Source: Ceratothoa steindachneri
Lineage: Eukaryota; Arthropoda; Malacostraca; Isopoda; Cymothoidae
Assembly: GCA_963969495.1 (NCBI GenBank)
Contig: OZ018320.1
Coordinates: 77,180,313 to 77,244,312 of the forward strand
DNA length: 64,000 nucleotides
Direction of reading: 5' to 3'
In this document: positions 34,571 to 46,543 of the stretch, one piece after another
Position numbering within the stretch: position 1 is the stretch's first letter
How the letters are laid out: each line of letters starts with the position of its first letter
Position numbers and translations under genes: made by a program
Notes under the pieces: model-generated
Databases searched by the model: none
The model's input: only the letters and a program-made list of their open reading frames with translations
Told to the model about the DNA's origin: nothing

Positions 34571-35470
34571 ATGGCAGTCACCTCTCATTTAATCCTAACA
34601 CACACCACAGAACCAGCCCCCGACACAATCGACCACCACACACTGCTAAACCTAGCCTCCACCCACGACACACCAATCACGAACATAATAAAACTACGCA
34701 CAGGCCACAAGCTCGTCTTCCGCTCACAGGAGGACGCGCTAACGTTCCACGAAAATGCCACCACTACACTCAACACACACAACCTACAGACTAGACTCGC
34801 TGACCGTATCATAAAAAGATACCAGATACGAGTCACAAGGACCAACCCTCTGTGGTTGGCCTTTACCAACGAGGACCTCCGCTCGCACCTCCGTCAGGAG
34901 TACGGGGAGGAGGTTGCCAAGGACCTTTACTTTAACAGGTCAAAGAACTGGGCAGTGATAACACTGTCCAGTGACAACACAAAAAACATGCTGCTAGACC
35001 AAGGTATCAAGGTCTGCGGCACCCTCACAAACCCTCAACACATTGAAGAACAGCATAACATAAGACCCACACAATGCCACCGGTGCTACAAGACCGGACA
35101 CAGCACCAACACATGCTCTGCAGACCTAATCTGCTCCAAGTGCAGTGTAGTGGGGCACCACTACACGACCTGCACCTCCACCACAGCCCGCTGTGCAAAT
35201 TGTGGCGGCGACCACGTCACCGTCAACCCCAGGTGCCCTTCCTTAGGTAAGGCACGACACGACGCCGTAGAGGCCATCCGGCCCCCACAACCAAACACGC
35301 ACACAACCACCCCCCCCGCCCCCGCCCCCCCCTCCCATCGCCATGACATTCGCCGCTGCCCCGAACGCTACGCTGCCGGCTCCCCCTGCTCTACCCCTGA
35401 CGCACCCAACCCGACCTGCAGCAACCACACCCCACCCACACATCCCTTCCAACCCCACCCCAGCTCATAA
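34571..35470 (+). CDS. LINE copy 2 ORF1, gag-like with three zinc knuckles (C-terminal part shifted)
   Basis: 299 codons from ATG 34571. The N-terminal half is RRM-like in position and holds LVFRSQEDALTFHENATTT and VTRTNPLWLAFTNEDLRSH. Three zinc knuckles follow at about residues 177-222: CHRCYKTGHSTNTC, CSKCSVVGHHYTTC and CANCGGDHVTVNPRC. This is the ORF1 pattern of Jockey-type LINEs: an RNA-binding particle protein that packages the transcript and goes to the nucleus. After residue 222 a His/Thr/Pro-rich stretch runs to a stop at 35470. The expected continuation, LATLLSAVAKDMSRG and LYAKILNTLFASNGIEQI, lies in other frames up to 35710, so C-rich runs have shifted the frame. Confidence 0.8.
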   Translation: MAVTSHLILTHTTEPAPDTIDHHTLLNLASTHDTPITNIIKLRTGHKLVFRSQEDALTFHENATTTLNTHNLQTRLADRIIKRYQIRVTRTNPLWLAFTNEDLRSHLRQEYGEEVAKDLYFNRSKNWAVITLSSDNTKNMLLDQGIKVCGTLTNPQHIEEQHNIRPTQCHRCYKTGHSTNTCSADLICSKCSVVGHHYTTCTSTTARCANCGGDHVTVNPRCPSLGKARHDAVEAIRPPQPNTHTTTPPAPAPPSHRHDIRRCPERYAAGSPCSTPDAPNPTCSNHTPPTHPFQPHPSS

Positions 35471-36598
35471 CACTCAGAGACCCCCACTACTACCAACACC
35501 CACACACCACACTACCACCCCAGCGACAACACTAAAACCAAATTACACCTGGCCACCCTGCTCTCAGCGGTGGCAAAAGACATGTCGAGGGGTGACCCTC
35601 GACTATACGCGAAGATCCTGAACACGCTATTCGCCTCCAACGGCATAGAGCAAATCACCTTTCCTGAGAAGGTGTTCACTCTAATAGACGAACACACAAC
35701 TAGACCCGCACTCCTCCCCACCCCGACGGGTACACACCTCTGCCCGCAGGGAACCACCGCCCCCCACTCTCACCACGCCCTCCCCGCCGCCTGTCCTGTC
35801 CCTGCACCTTCCTTAGCCACTGCTCCCCCCCATTCAAACAACCTATCCTCCTCGCACTTCTTCCACCCCTCTATCAAAACCCCGCCTACCTCCCACTGCC
35901 ACCACCCCCATCGCACCCATCTCCGCCTCCTCTCCCACAGCTTCCACTGTCACCCCAACCCCCTCGCAGTCCACTACACCCCGTGCCAATCCCAAAACCC
36001 CCACCCCAAGCCCCATCCGCGTAGACAGGCACGGGACAAACAACCCCCCCCTCTCCTATTGTCTCCACTCCTCCCTCGCGCCATACTGCTTCCTCCTCCA
36101 CTCCTTCTCAATCCTCCCCTTCTGAATACACCCTTTCTCACTCTACTCCTTCTCACTCCCCTCCTCCTCCGCCTTCCGCCCTTTACCTAAGACTCCTTCC
36201 CCTCCAACCCCCCTTCCTTCAACCCCTTCTCCACCGACTCCTTCTCCTTCTCCCTCAACCACCCCCCCGCCGTCCCTACCTCCTCTCTCCCCCGACACCC
36301 CTCCTCCCATAATCTGTACCTCCCCAACCACTTCTAGCCCTTCATCCTCCAGCTCTACACCACCCACCTCCGTCACGAACTCCCCCCACCAAGACACCAC
36401 CCCATCCAAAGCCACCACCTCTACAGAACACACTCCTCCACCCACTACGGCTCCCCCACCCAATAACACTGCCGTGTCTCACAAACATACATCGACACGA
36501 GTCAAGGTACTCGCCCCTCACGCCTCCTGGGCAATAACCAAGCAGAAGGGGACGATTCCTGGCAAATCAGCCTCCCGCGCACTAAGACCACGACAATA
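35471..36598 (+). pseudogene. C-terminal ORF1 remainder, frameshifted, Pro/Ser/Thr-rich
   Basis: After the stop at 35470 the ORF1 continuation reads LLSAVAKDMSRGDPRLYAKI and FPEKVFTLIDEHTTRPA in a neighbouring frame. A C/T-rich stretch (35700-36480) follows that would encode a Pro/Ser/Thr-rich tail, then a basic end near KQKGTIPGKSASRALRP before TAG at 36598. Composition is strongly C-rich and purine-poor on the plus strand. Long Gly/Val-rich frames on the other strand are by-products. Confidence 0.6.
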
Positions 36599-36600
36599 GG

Positions 36601-39320
36601 TCGTATTAGTGTAATACAATTAAACGTACGCAGTTAGCACGGTATTCGCCATACGGTCGCCAACTGGGTACTCAACACACAAAGACCCGACATCATACTA
36701 CTGAACTCCACCAGCTTATACCCTCCCAACAACAGACTTCGCATTGCAGGCTATCACACATACTTATCTCCACAGGCGCGGCACCTAGGATCTGCGATCC
36801 TAGTAAAGCGCAACATACACCACTCCCTCGTCAACACACGTTACACCTCCTTTCTAGCCTGCAAAATTGACACAAGCTCTGGCCCCATAATAGTGGCCAC
36901 ACACTACAGACCACCACGAATACAGCTAAACTTAGAAGTCCCACTCCGGGCCCTTTCAAACCACAACCTACCTATCTTCTTTGCGGGGGACCTCAACGCT
37001 TTTCACCCGTCACTCCTTTCAAACAATACCAATGATGCGGGTAGTTACTTGGCCGGTGCCTTGCGGCGTTACCGCTGCGAACACATCGGCCTTGCCTTCC
37101 CCACGTTCTTCGGCCTGCGCGGAGGCACTACATCCCCGGATGTGGTCTTCCGTAACGACCACGCCACACGATTCTACACTCACATTGCACCCGGTCCCCA
37201 CGTACTATCAGACCACATACCAATATGCCTTCTCATGTCCACATCCCCCATACTCATCCCCACATCACCTCTATACGACTATAAAAACACAAACTGGGCT
37301 GAATTCAGGAGCCACATAACCTCGACCTGGAGAACACCAATCCAGGACAAATAGACCACCACTGGTGCTCACTCTTAGACACCATCACCACCACACGTAA
37401 TCTACACTGACCACACAAAAACTACACCTGCTTAAAACATTTCACATTTTCAATACACACACAGAGACTGATCACACAGTACAACAACCACTACACCAGA
37501 GGCCCACGACAACACAACATCAACCAACTACGTGCCCGCATCCTTCAATGCGTGCAGCTAGATAGGAACCGGCAGTGGCGTGAGGTCGTCTGCATCGCGG
37601 ACGACACCCGTTGCATGGACCATTCCTTCTTCTGGCGGCACGGTAAAAGGATGCTGGGTACGGAACCATCCAAACCAATAACACTGAAAATAAACAGCCA
37701 CACACTCACAGACACTAATGACATCCTCGACGCATTCAGGTCCCACTGGGACACAGCACACACCCACAACCCACCAAAACCACATGCGCAGGAGCACTTC
37801 CAAGACATTCAGGAATGGTGCCGGACTCATGCTCACGAGCTGAGGCCTGCCCCCCTGATACGTATGGAGGTGCTCGACTATACGTCCACACTTACCACTC
37901 CAATCACCGTCGAGGAAACAAAACACTACATAAAATCGACACCAAAACGCGCCCCCGGACCCTCCGGTCTACCAGCCACACTCATACATAACCTCCCCGC
38001 AGACATATACCCCACACTCACACATCTATTTAATGCCTCACTAGCCTCAGGCCACTTCCACAAAATATTCAAAGTCTCTCACAATATACTCCTTCAAAAA
38101 TAACACAAATACCCAAAACATTCAAACAACTACAGGCCTATTGCTCTATTAGAGCACCTAGGCAAAATACTCGAATGAATGGTCAACTGCCGCCTACGGA
38201 AGTTCCTGGAAGAGAGGGACTGGTTCTCCCCCATCAATATGGGTTCAAGAGAGGCAGGTCCACTCAGGTGGCCGTGAGCATCGTACACGACAGAATACAG
38301 AAGAAACGACAGATACACCAAAAGACTCTCTCCGTCAGTAAGGAAGTGGAGAAAGCCTTTGACAAGGTGTGGCACGAGGGACTCCGTTGGAAACGCCAAC
38401 AACACGGAGTTACCTCTCTGCACCAGAAGGCTCCTCTCACACTACCTCACTGGACGGCGCTGTCACATCAGATACAACAACACCCTTTCAAGACCCTTCA
38501 CACCACGCTCAGGCGTTCCCCAAGGAAGCGTTCTGGCACCCACACTCTACATTATGTTCACAAATGACATCCCACGCTTACCATAAAACTGTGTTCACAC
38601 ATACATAGTGGCCTACGCCGACGACGAGACCATTCTCGTCAGCGGCCTGGCCCCCGAAGAAATCGCGCTCCACGCACAAAGAATACTTGATGAGAAGACA
38701 GATTACGAGGATAAATGGCTGATTGCCACGAATCCTCAGAAGACACAGATGACACTCTACGGCGCTAGAGATCACTTCATGCACAACCTACAAATCTACT
38801 CACACACACCAGACATGATCCACCAACTCCCAACAAGGCTCGCATACACACAGTGCACCAAAATCCTGTGGGTAACATTCGACAAATCCCTCAGGTTCAA
38901 CTTACACCAAAACATAATACAAGCAAGAGCCTCACGCACAAACGCATCGCTGGGTAAGTTCTACCCAGCGAGTAAAAAACTAAAACTACACTTATATAAA
39001 GCACTCGTGCGTCCCATTCTCACGTACGCCCCACTGTCGCTCGTAGCTGCGAGCGACACCTGGAAGCGAAAGGCTCAGCGCATTCAGAACTCTGCTCTGA
39101 AGCGCGCTTGCCGTTCGCCGCTGTACTCGAGAATGGACGCACTACACAACAACAACAAACTAACTCCTCTCAACACTTACGCTCACACCAGACTTACAAA
39201 ACAACTCGGTAAACTCACCACAGACCCACTTTACACCTCGCTACACGTGAGAAGGTAGGCGATGGCGCCGCGATATCCCGCGGCCCACGAACACCTGCCG
39301 CCCGTACCGTTCTTCGCATA
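36601..39320 (+). pseudogene. LINE copy 2 ORF2 (APE endonuclease and RT), several breaks
   Basis: Endonuclease: RISVIQLNVRS (36601; then TAG), YLSPQARHLGSAILVKRNIH, VATHYRPP, FFAGDLNAFHPSLLSN (GDLNA), TSPDVVFRND and LSDHIPICL (SDH) to 37354. After a shift: FWRHGKRML, WDTAHTHNPP and YIKSTPKRAPGPSGLPATLI. Breaks against copy 1: TAA 38101-38103, TGA 38176-38178, loss of one C near 38233, and loss of two bases near 38393 that restores the frame, plus TAA near 38584. YADD is intact (VAYADDETILVSG), followed by the same thumb region. The 5' end is complete, but the coding capacity is dead. Confidence 0.85.
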
Positions 39321-39585
39321 AACCAATAGGCATCGTGAATAACGCGTTTCCGGATGAGCTGTCAGCCTCCCCCTCCTGACTTGCCCCCAATCCTCGCCCA
39401 GTCAATACCACATAACCTACACCCTCATAACAACACCTCGCTTCGGTGTATAGCCACCGACCTATCTACTCTCGCTGTCCCTTTCTTAATTATTTTCCGC
39501 AACGCTCCTCTCTGACTACCTGACTGCCGTATTACAGCAGTCCCTCTCTGTTCTTTCTATACACAAACTGAACTGACTGACCTAC

Positions 39586-39782
<197 letters not shown>

Positions 39783-39924
39783 AAAATCACGGTGAGGTAA
39801 CAGGTGAATAAGTATAAATATTTGGTTGTACCAGGTAGGGAAAAAGAAAGGTTGAGTTTGAAAATGTTATTAAGATAACGAAAGTACTAGCTCCAATCAA
39901 TCTTTCTTTTTACCTACGTGGTAC

Positions 39925-39927
<3 letters not shown>

Positions 39928-40007
<80 letters not shown>
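39928..40007. repeat. (TA)n microsatellite
   Basis: About 80 bp, directly before the PLE C tail. The 148 bp between this and the previous array show nothing recognisable. Confidence 0.97.
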
Positions 40008-40012
<5 letters not shown>

Positions 40013-41310
40013 TTTTAATTGATTTGTTCCTTGGGAATCTGATATGTAGTACGAATATGAAGACCCAGGCGATTACACTAATCATTTATTAGCCGGACGT
40101 TTCGGACCTTCACAATGACCATCTTAAGCGATTGTATCGACTAATGAGAAGGGGAAGGAATATTAACAATAACAGTTGAAAGAATGCATTAAATAATGGC
40201 TAAAAAAGCGGATGAAGACAAGTTAAAATAATAAAATTGACAATTATTGAGATTAAAGTAAAAACACAAATAAAAATATATAGAATTAATTAATGCTATC
40301 CAGTGTAATTTTGAAAAATAATAGAAAGAAGTGAAGTTTTAACATAAACTGACTTGAATATAAAAAATTAAAGGTAATTGGAGTAAACAATAAAATAACC
40401 TATTATATTAAATTATAAATAAAAACAAAAAACCTAAAACAAATGTGAATGAATTAAACAAAGTGACTAACCTTTATCGTGGGAGTTGAGGAATCGACTA
40501 ACTAAAGATATAAAAACTACTAACGAGATTTGTTCGGTTGGTCGGTTGGCTAGTTAATGTATTGAAGTGTTGGTTGGTTAAATAGTGAATAGTTTAATTG
40601 AGGAGGAGTAATTATTTAGGTTTGGATCAATTTTATTGATGTACAGTGACTCTAAGATTTTCAAATCGAGAGAAGTTAAGGCTGAAGATAAGATGGTAAA
40701 TGAATCAGAATTAAGAGGATGATGGTGATACTCAGAGTGTTGCCTGATGGAAGAGGCTTCAGTTTTAGAGATGGGAATACCAGTCCTATGGGACAAACCT
40801 AAGTGCTTTGCGATCCTGCAGTTGAATTGTAATCCAGTTTGGCCTACATAACGACTATGGCAGGTCGTACATGTATAATTGTAAATTATATAGGATCGCA
40901 AGCCCAAAGGGATTGGCTCATTGTGGAGAAAAAAGGAATTTAACGATACAGGGTTGTAATTTATACAAATGAATTGGCATTAAGCGAAATGATTGTTGAG
41001 GGTAGAGAGAAGGAGTTTGTTAAACTTGGATGTCAAATGCTCGAGATAGGGTAGTCTAATGAAAACCTTCAGTTTAGAAACTGTAGTAAGAAAGGGTCGA
41101 GGATAATATATTTTGGAGAGAAATTTGGATACTAATTGGTCGAAGATGAAATCGGGGTAATAATTAAATTTGAAGAAATCCCTTAAATAAGTCAGTTTTC
41201 CATGAAAGGATACCCAGTTAGAGCATATATGGTAAGCTCTAAAAATTCGGCTTTTAATAGTGGATAATTTAAATTGACTGGCAGAGCTACTAAAAAAATG
41301 CCAATAGCTT
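40008..41310 (-). mobile_element. Penelope-like element C (minus strand), partial
   Basis: Reading from 41310 down: the end of the RT region ([19 protein letters not shown], then LKVFIRLPYLEHLTSKFNKL), a GIY-YIG endonuclease (40907-40578), and a 3' tail to the (TA)n at 40007. The tail holds a CCGAAACGTCC motif (minus strand, about 40094-40104) of the type found around PLE hammerheads. A 190-bp segment (about 41115-41305) recurs inverted at 41590-41780. Confidence 0.75.
40578..40907 (-). pseudogene. PLE C GIY-YIG endonuclease domain
   Basis: 109 open codons. The nuclease signature is YNYTCTTCHSRYVGQTGLQF (GIY equivalent YNYTC, YIG equivalent YVGQT, with a CxxC between), then CRIAKHLGLSHRTG and IRQHSEYHHHPLN. 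The C-terminal helix is LDLKILESLYINKIDPNLNN. In PLEs this domain nicks target DNA to prime reverse transcription. The piece is intact, but the RT it belongs to is broken upstream (a stop near 40980), so it is a relic. Confidence 0.8.
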
Positions 41311-41339
41311 TTTGTGTCACCACGAAACTCGGTGGCTTG

Positions 41340-41776
41340 ACAATTGTCCTCTAGAATTCAGGCCTATTTTATTCAAAAGATTTATAGATGACTGTTTTCT
41401 AATTTCTTAGCACAATGATCATGCACCCTTATTTCTCAATTATATTAACCAACAACATCCTAACATAAGGTTTTCTATGGCAACAGAAAAGGACAACAAA
41501 ATCTCGTTCTTGGATGTCAACGTTGTCCGAACAGGTTCGTCTTATAATACATCCATTTACAGAAAACCTACAACTACTAGATTGGGTACACATTTTTTTA
41601 GTAGTTCTTCCAGTCAGTTTAAAATATCCAGTATTAAAAGCCGAATTTTTAGAGCCTACCATATTTGCTCTAACTAGATATCCTTTCATGAAGAACTGAC
41701 TTATTTAAGGGATTTCTTCAAATTTAATTATTATCCCGATTTCATCTTCGACCAATTAGTATCCAAATTTCTCTCC
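41340..41776 (+). pseudogene. PLE C' RT fragment (plus strand)
   Basis: Plus-strand PLE of the same subfamily as C. It reads FRPILFKRFIDDCFLIS (catalytic box as FIDD), LFLNYINQQHPNIRFSMATE, KISFLDVNVVRTG and YNTSIYRKPTTTRLGTHFFS. A stop (TAG, about 41678) precedes [20 protein letters not shown]. It ends in an A-run (41777-41790) next to (TA)n. It lacks the 5' RT and the endonuclease. Confidence 0.75.
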
Positions 41777-42035
<259 letters not shown>

Positions 42036-42038
42036 TTT

Positions 42039-42040
<2 letters not shown>

Positions 42041-42096
<56 letters not shown>
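42041..42096. repeat. (TA)n microsatellite
   Basis: About 56 bp, at the inner side of the PLE tail fragment. Confidence 0.97.
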
Positions 42097-42101
<5 letters not shown>

Positions 42102-42456
42102 TATGATGAGGATAGAATAACTAATTTTGTTAAAAGCGATGGCTAATTTCGTTCAATTTCTTTCATTTTGAGTGCTTCGATTAGTCGTATGCTCGCCTAG
42201 TCTATGACGGGCTTCGCCCCGTGAATAGGTTGACAGAAATTTATTAAAAACTAGGATGTTTTTAGCCTTAGAAAGAAGTGGTAAAACACTTTAACACAAT
42301 ACGTTATTAAACTGCCGCATTTAGTGCAACTCTTATCATCTGCAGAGACAAACTTAAAAATATTACCAGAAAAATTACAATAATTAATTAATGGTTGCGA
42401 ACGTACTAACAAACACTAAGGGTAAAGATACGGATGCATATTATTATAAACTATAA
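42097..42456. other. unassigned DNA
   Basis: 360 bp without a recognisable feature; a GGGCTTCGCCCCG inverted repeat at 42209-42221 is the only structure seen. Confidence 0.4.
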
Positions 42457-43875
42457 AGGGTGCTGGTTTGGTATGCAATCTACACGTCATGAATCTATTT
42501 TGGTATGCGATCTACACTGCCATCTACTTAGCTATTGTTTCCCATGATTGTACGGGAATCTCAGGTCACATTTACGAAAACGATTTTTTATCAAAGCTAG
42601 TCAAATGGGAAAGGAGTAGAAGCTAAAAGGATTAAACCAACAATATATAACGACATCCAATCCAAGCATACTTCATTTCTGCTTAGGTCTTTGTGGCATT
42701 GATTGCTTTACGATTGTCTGTGCACTCTTCTGTCATTTTGCTTACTTTACATCTCATTATCTAAAAAACAAACAAAATGGTAGCTAAAAAATTTTACCAA
42801 GCGTTCGCCAATGAGCAAAAAGGCAATTGTATTTTTACAAAGAAATGGCCTTTTAGATGAATAAAATAAAGGTGCAACATGCCATCTTTGCGGTGGGTAA
42901 TTGAAGGAAACTCGAAGAAAGCAGAGAAATGGTGAAATTCAGCCTACCTTACTCTTTCAAGGCTCGCAGGTGCCAAACTTTTCGTTTGATCCTCACTGTA
43001 AACGTTTTCTTCCACTATACTGATTTGAATAACAGTAATCTGCAATCTTTCTCTATGCAAAACTTTATAACTCATTTATTATTTTATTCAAGATTTCTTC
43101 TGTGATACGGTTCATCAATTAACAGATAGAGGTAAGGAAGCAACCATTGATTGGTTCAATATGTGCCGTGATATTTGCTCAAATATTGTTTCCGTTAACA
43201 ATCGTGAGAAAATGGTAGGCACTGAAGAAGAGCCAGTGCAAATTGATGAAGCGCGGTTTGCAGGACGCCGAAAATACAAAACTGGAAGATTACTGCAAGG
43301 AGATCAGGCACTAGAGTCAACTGAGAGCGAAGTTGATGTACAAAACAACTGAAATCATGGAAGAATAATTGATTGTTTATGCGTCTTCGGCTTGAAACAA
43401 GGTAACGATTATCGCTATTTCTATGCAGAAAAAAGAAATCGGGAAACACTTGAACCCATTATTCTAAGAGAGGTTTCAGAAAATTCGGTTATTCATTTTT
43501 ACGAATGACCGGCGTATTGTAACTTAAATCGTTTAAATTACCGTTATTTAACTGTGAACAATCAATAGGATTATGTTGATCCAAATACCGTGACAAAAAC
43601 TCAGTCAATTGAAAGAAGCTGACTGGATGCAAAGATTTGGATTTTAAAACAAAAGTGAGACGAGTCAGTAAAAACACCTTTCAATCTCACATTGATTATA
43701 TTTGCTGGCGAATGATGAAAAAAAACAAACCCTGCCAAGATCTATTTCTTGCTTTTCTAGATGATGTAAGATCTATTCACTGATAAAATATGTAAAATAA
43801 ATATGTAAATAAATAAAAAACATATGCATTATTTATCCCATAATAAGCGTAGATCGCATACCAAACCGGCACCTT
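42457..43875 (+). mobile_element. Merlin (IS1016/ISXO2-type) DNA transposon
   Basis: About 1.42 kb with 29-bp inverted ends at 42457-42485 and 43847-43875 that agree at 25 positions; the core is GGTTTGGTATGC. Part of the end (TTTTGGTATGCGATCTACAC) is repeated directly at 42498-42517. The inside encodes an ISXO2-like transposase. Merlin elements are typically about this long. I do not see a clean 8-9 bp target duplication next to the ends, so the very ends may be off by a few bases. Confidence 0.85.
42777..43770 (+). pseudogene. Merlin transposase (ISXO2-like DDE), decayed
   Basis: N-terminal zinc-ribbon region in shifted frames: CHLCGG, LKETRRKQREMVKFSL, FKARRCQTFRLILT (42880-43010). Catalytic part: WFNMCRDICSNIV, EEEPVQIDEARFAGRRKYKT (first Asp in QIDEARF, 43217-43285). 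After shifts come LKQGNDYRYFYAEKRNRETL, YRYLTVNN, DYVDPNTVTKTQSIERSW (third acidic residue region) and AKIWILK. The IDExxF...RGR(K)Y and H/TQxIE/RxW motifs are the mark of ISXO2-like transposases. There are several shifts and stops. Confidence 0.8.
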
Positions 43876-44239
43876 ACAAATATATATATATAATATATAC
43901 GTACGAGTTTGTGTATTAGTAAATACTGATATAGGTTTCTATTCATTTGTTTGAAGAATAATACTACTGAACAATGGGGCTTTGTTTAATTCTTCAAGCT
44001 ATTACAAAATAGAATACTAAGGCATCCAATTATACAACTAATTCCTTTAGCAACTAAATAGAAACAACAGACAATATAGGTGTAAACTTGAATATTAGTC
44101 GTACTTCAAACCCAATATTCTAAATAATTTAAAAGAAATTTCTACGCATTTGATTATAGATTGAAAGAATAGTAATACAATAACAAATCATCTTTAGCGC
44201 ACTAAGAATCAAGTCTGCCAAACTGGATCATAAGCTTAG
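43876..44239. other. AT-rich spacer
   Basis: A short TA run at 43880-43895; otherwise nothing recognised before PLE D. Confidence 0.4.
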
Positions 44240-44255
44240 ATGATAACTTCAAACC

Positions 44256-46201
44256 CTCATCGCCGATAGCGGTTGGACTAAGAATAGCCGGTCTGAAACT
44301 GTTACCAACCTCTCCTCCGTAGTTTTGGATGAAAATGTTGTAACCGCTTTAGGATATGATTTAAATTTCTCTATCCCATCCCCCCTTTCAAGTGTTTCCA
44401 TTGCTAAAAGTTTTGCCAATTTTGAAAAATTCAGTGATGTACCTAGTGATTTAATTTCTATTGTAAAAGGTTGTGTTTATCAATGCTTGGCTAAGCCTGT
44501 CCACCTCAATTATCCCCTTCGTTTTCGTCGTGCTTTATCGACTCTTCGAAAAAATTCTTCCCTCCATATCACTAAGGCCGATAAATCTGGTAATATCGTA
44601 ATCATGGATAAAAATTCCTATCTTAATAAAATGAATGTAATGCTTAATGACCAAGATACTTACCTACCTGTATTAAAAGACCCCACTCTTCAAGTTAACA
44701 GTGACTTCCATAAAAATGTACTGCGATTACTCCAAAACTTTCCTGATTTAATTTCAAAATTCAAGTCTAGTAACGCTATCCTCCCTTATTTGTACGGCTT
44801 TGTAAAATCTCGCAAACCAAATTTCCCATTACGCCCTATTATAAGTTCTGTTGGGTCTGTTTCATATTCCCTGTCTAAATGGCTTACTTCATTTCCATTT
44901 CTCATTCTCATTTCACTAATAGTTACGACCTTATTTCTAAACTTAATGCTATTCATTATTCTAATGATTTTACTCGTGTTAGTTTTGATGTTTGTTCATT
45001 ATTTACCAAAGTACCCGTTGAAGATCTTTTCAATTTCCTTAATGATCATTTGCAAAATTATGACTTGCCGGTATCCGTTACTACTTTCATGAACCTCATT
45101 TTCCTTTGTACCAAAAACTGTAAGTTTTCGTTCGCAAGCAAATATTTCCTCCAAAAATTCGGATTAGCCATGGGTAATTGTCTTTCTCCTGTCCTTGCTA
45201 ACTTATATATGGAGTTTTTTGAAAAAAAAAACTTCTTCCTACTATCCTTGACGCTCCGATCGTTTGGTACAGTTATATTGATGATGTCATTTGCTTGTGG
45301 CCTAATTCCAAAGATGTTAATGTTTTTCTTACCGGACTCAATTGTCTCGTCCCTTCAATTAAATTTACCCACGAGTTGGAAAATAATAGAACCCTTTCCT
45401 TTCTTGATCTTCTTATTCATAGAACTCATACAGGTCTTAAATACTCTATCTTTTGTAAGCCTACTAATTCAAATTCTTATATTCATTTTTACTCTTCTCA
45501 CAGCCCTCAGGTTAAACGTTCTGTTTTTTCTTCTGTTTCTACGGGCATTACGAGTTGTAAGCCCGGAATATATGGATTTGGAATTTTCGAATAACTTTGA
45601 AATTGGCCATAAACTTTGTTACTCTTTTCCGTTTCTTCAAAACTGTCTTTCTTCTGCTAAAAAGACATTTTATCAAACTGTCCCTACTCTCCTTTTTAAT
45701 AGTAATAACAATTTAGTTCTACCTTTTTCTCTTTGTTTTAGTGATCTTCCCCGTCTTTTGAATAACTTTAACATTTCTGTTGCTTTTAAATATGAGACGA
45801 CCATTAAGAATTTATTAGTACGTAATAATTGTAATAGTTTGGGGGGGGGGTTATTCAGTTGAGTGTTCTGGTTGCCTAAGTAAATATTATGGACAAACAG
45901 GTAAACAACTTTCTGTTCGCATAAATCAACATAAATATAATGTCCGTAGAGGGAAAGATAACAGTGCTTTCTTTGTCCAATGTCAGATAAGGACCATCTA
46001 ATTAACTGGAACTCGGCAAAATTTATTTATCGTTCCAATGATCCTATAAAAAGGAATATCATTGAATGCGCTTTTATAAGCCAATGTGATAATTTTAACC
46101 TTTCCCCTGGCTTATATAGAATAAATGCTATAATTAAAAGATTAATACTTAAAGAAATTAGTTCTGACTTTTGTTTTTGGTTTTTTATATACAATCTTTA
46201 G
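44256..46201 (+). pseudogene. PLE D reverse transcriptase and GIY-YIG endonuclease
   Basis: NLSSVVLDENVVTALGYDL, VHLNYPLRFRRALSTL, KADKSGNIVIMDKNSYLNKM, PYLYGFVKSRKPNFPLRPII and SYSLSKWL are in one frame to about 44890. A shift then gives DLISKLNAIHYSNDFTRVSF, DVCSLFTKVPVEDLFNFL and FGLAMGNCLSPVLANLYMEF. An A-run (45221-45230) shifts the frame; the catalytic box reads VWYSYIDDVICLWPN. FLRALRVVSPEYMDLEF follows, then a G10 run (45841-45850). Endonuclease: YSVECSGCLSKYYGQTGKQL, SVRINQHKY and NWNSAKFIYRSNDPIKRNII. At least five shifts. Confidence 0.85.
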
Positions 46202-46513
46202 TTAGGTGGTCCTAATTTTATTTTATTTTATTTTTTTAATTGTCACTGCTCTGTTATGTACATTGTATTTTCCCCACTCTTTCGCTCCTCGTGTCTTATA
46301 ATCTCCCTCGTTAGGCTATCTCCATTTCTTTTAATCTGTTACCCTTTCCGTCTTCTCATTTGACCTTACTACCTGCTTCTTGTAATTCTTAATGTGAATC
46401 TTTACCTTCCCCCTTCCGTCTTCCTCATTGGTGATTTCTTGTTTTTGAGGCGGTCTTTCATACTTTTCTTTCGTATATATACCTCAAATATAATATTATT
46501 TCTCGTAGTTATC

Positions 46514-46543
46514 CTTGATAAGGAACTTAATAAAGTTCGAAAG
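46514..46543 (+). ncRNA. hammerhead-like hairpin in PLE D tail
   Basis: CTTGATAAG (46514-46522), stem GAACTT (46523-46528), loop AATA, stem AAGTTC (46533-46538), then GAAAG (46539-46543). The stem differs in sequence from that of A (GTCTTT/AAAGAC) but pairs equally well in the same place. Core changes (C to T, G to A) make activity doubtful. Confidence 0.4.

Larger units (their letters stand above)
33814..39578 (+). mobile_element. Jockey-like LINE copy 2, about full length
   Basis: 5.77 kb: 5' untranslated region (33814-34570), gag-like ORF1 (34571 to about 36598), ORF2 with endonuclease and RT (about 36600-39320), a 3' untranslated region and a CTGA-repeat tail. It is flanked by GACCTAC on both sides (33807-33813 and 39579-39585). 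It lies directly downstream of copy 1 in the same orientation. Confidence 0.85.

Noticed and set aside
35843..36469. Gly/Val-rich minus-strand frames opposite the LINE ORF1 tail
   Set aside because: Shadow of the C-rich plus strand; the coding sense is the other strand.
40094..40128. Hammerhead in the tail of PLE C
   Set aside because: GAAACGTC is present, but the flanking GGTC boxes are not complementary, so stem II cannot form; listed only as a PLE tail motif.
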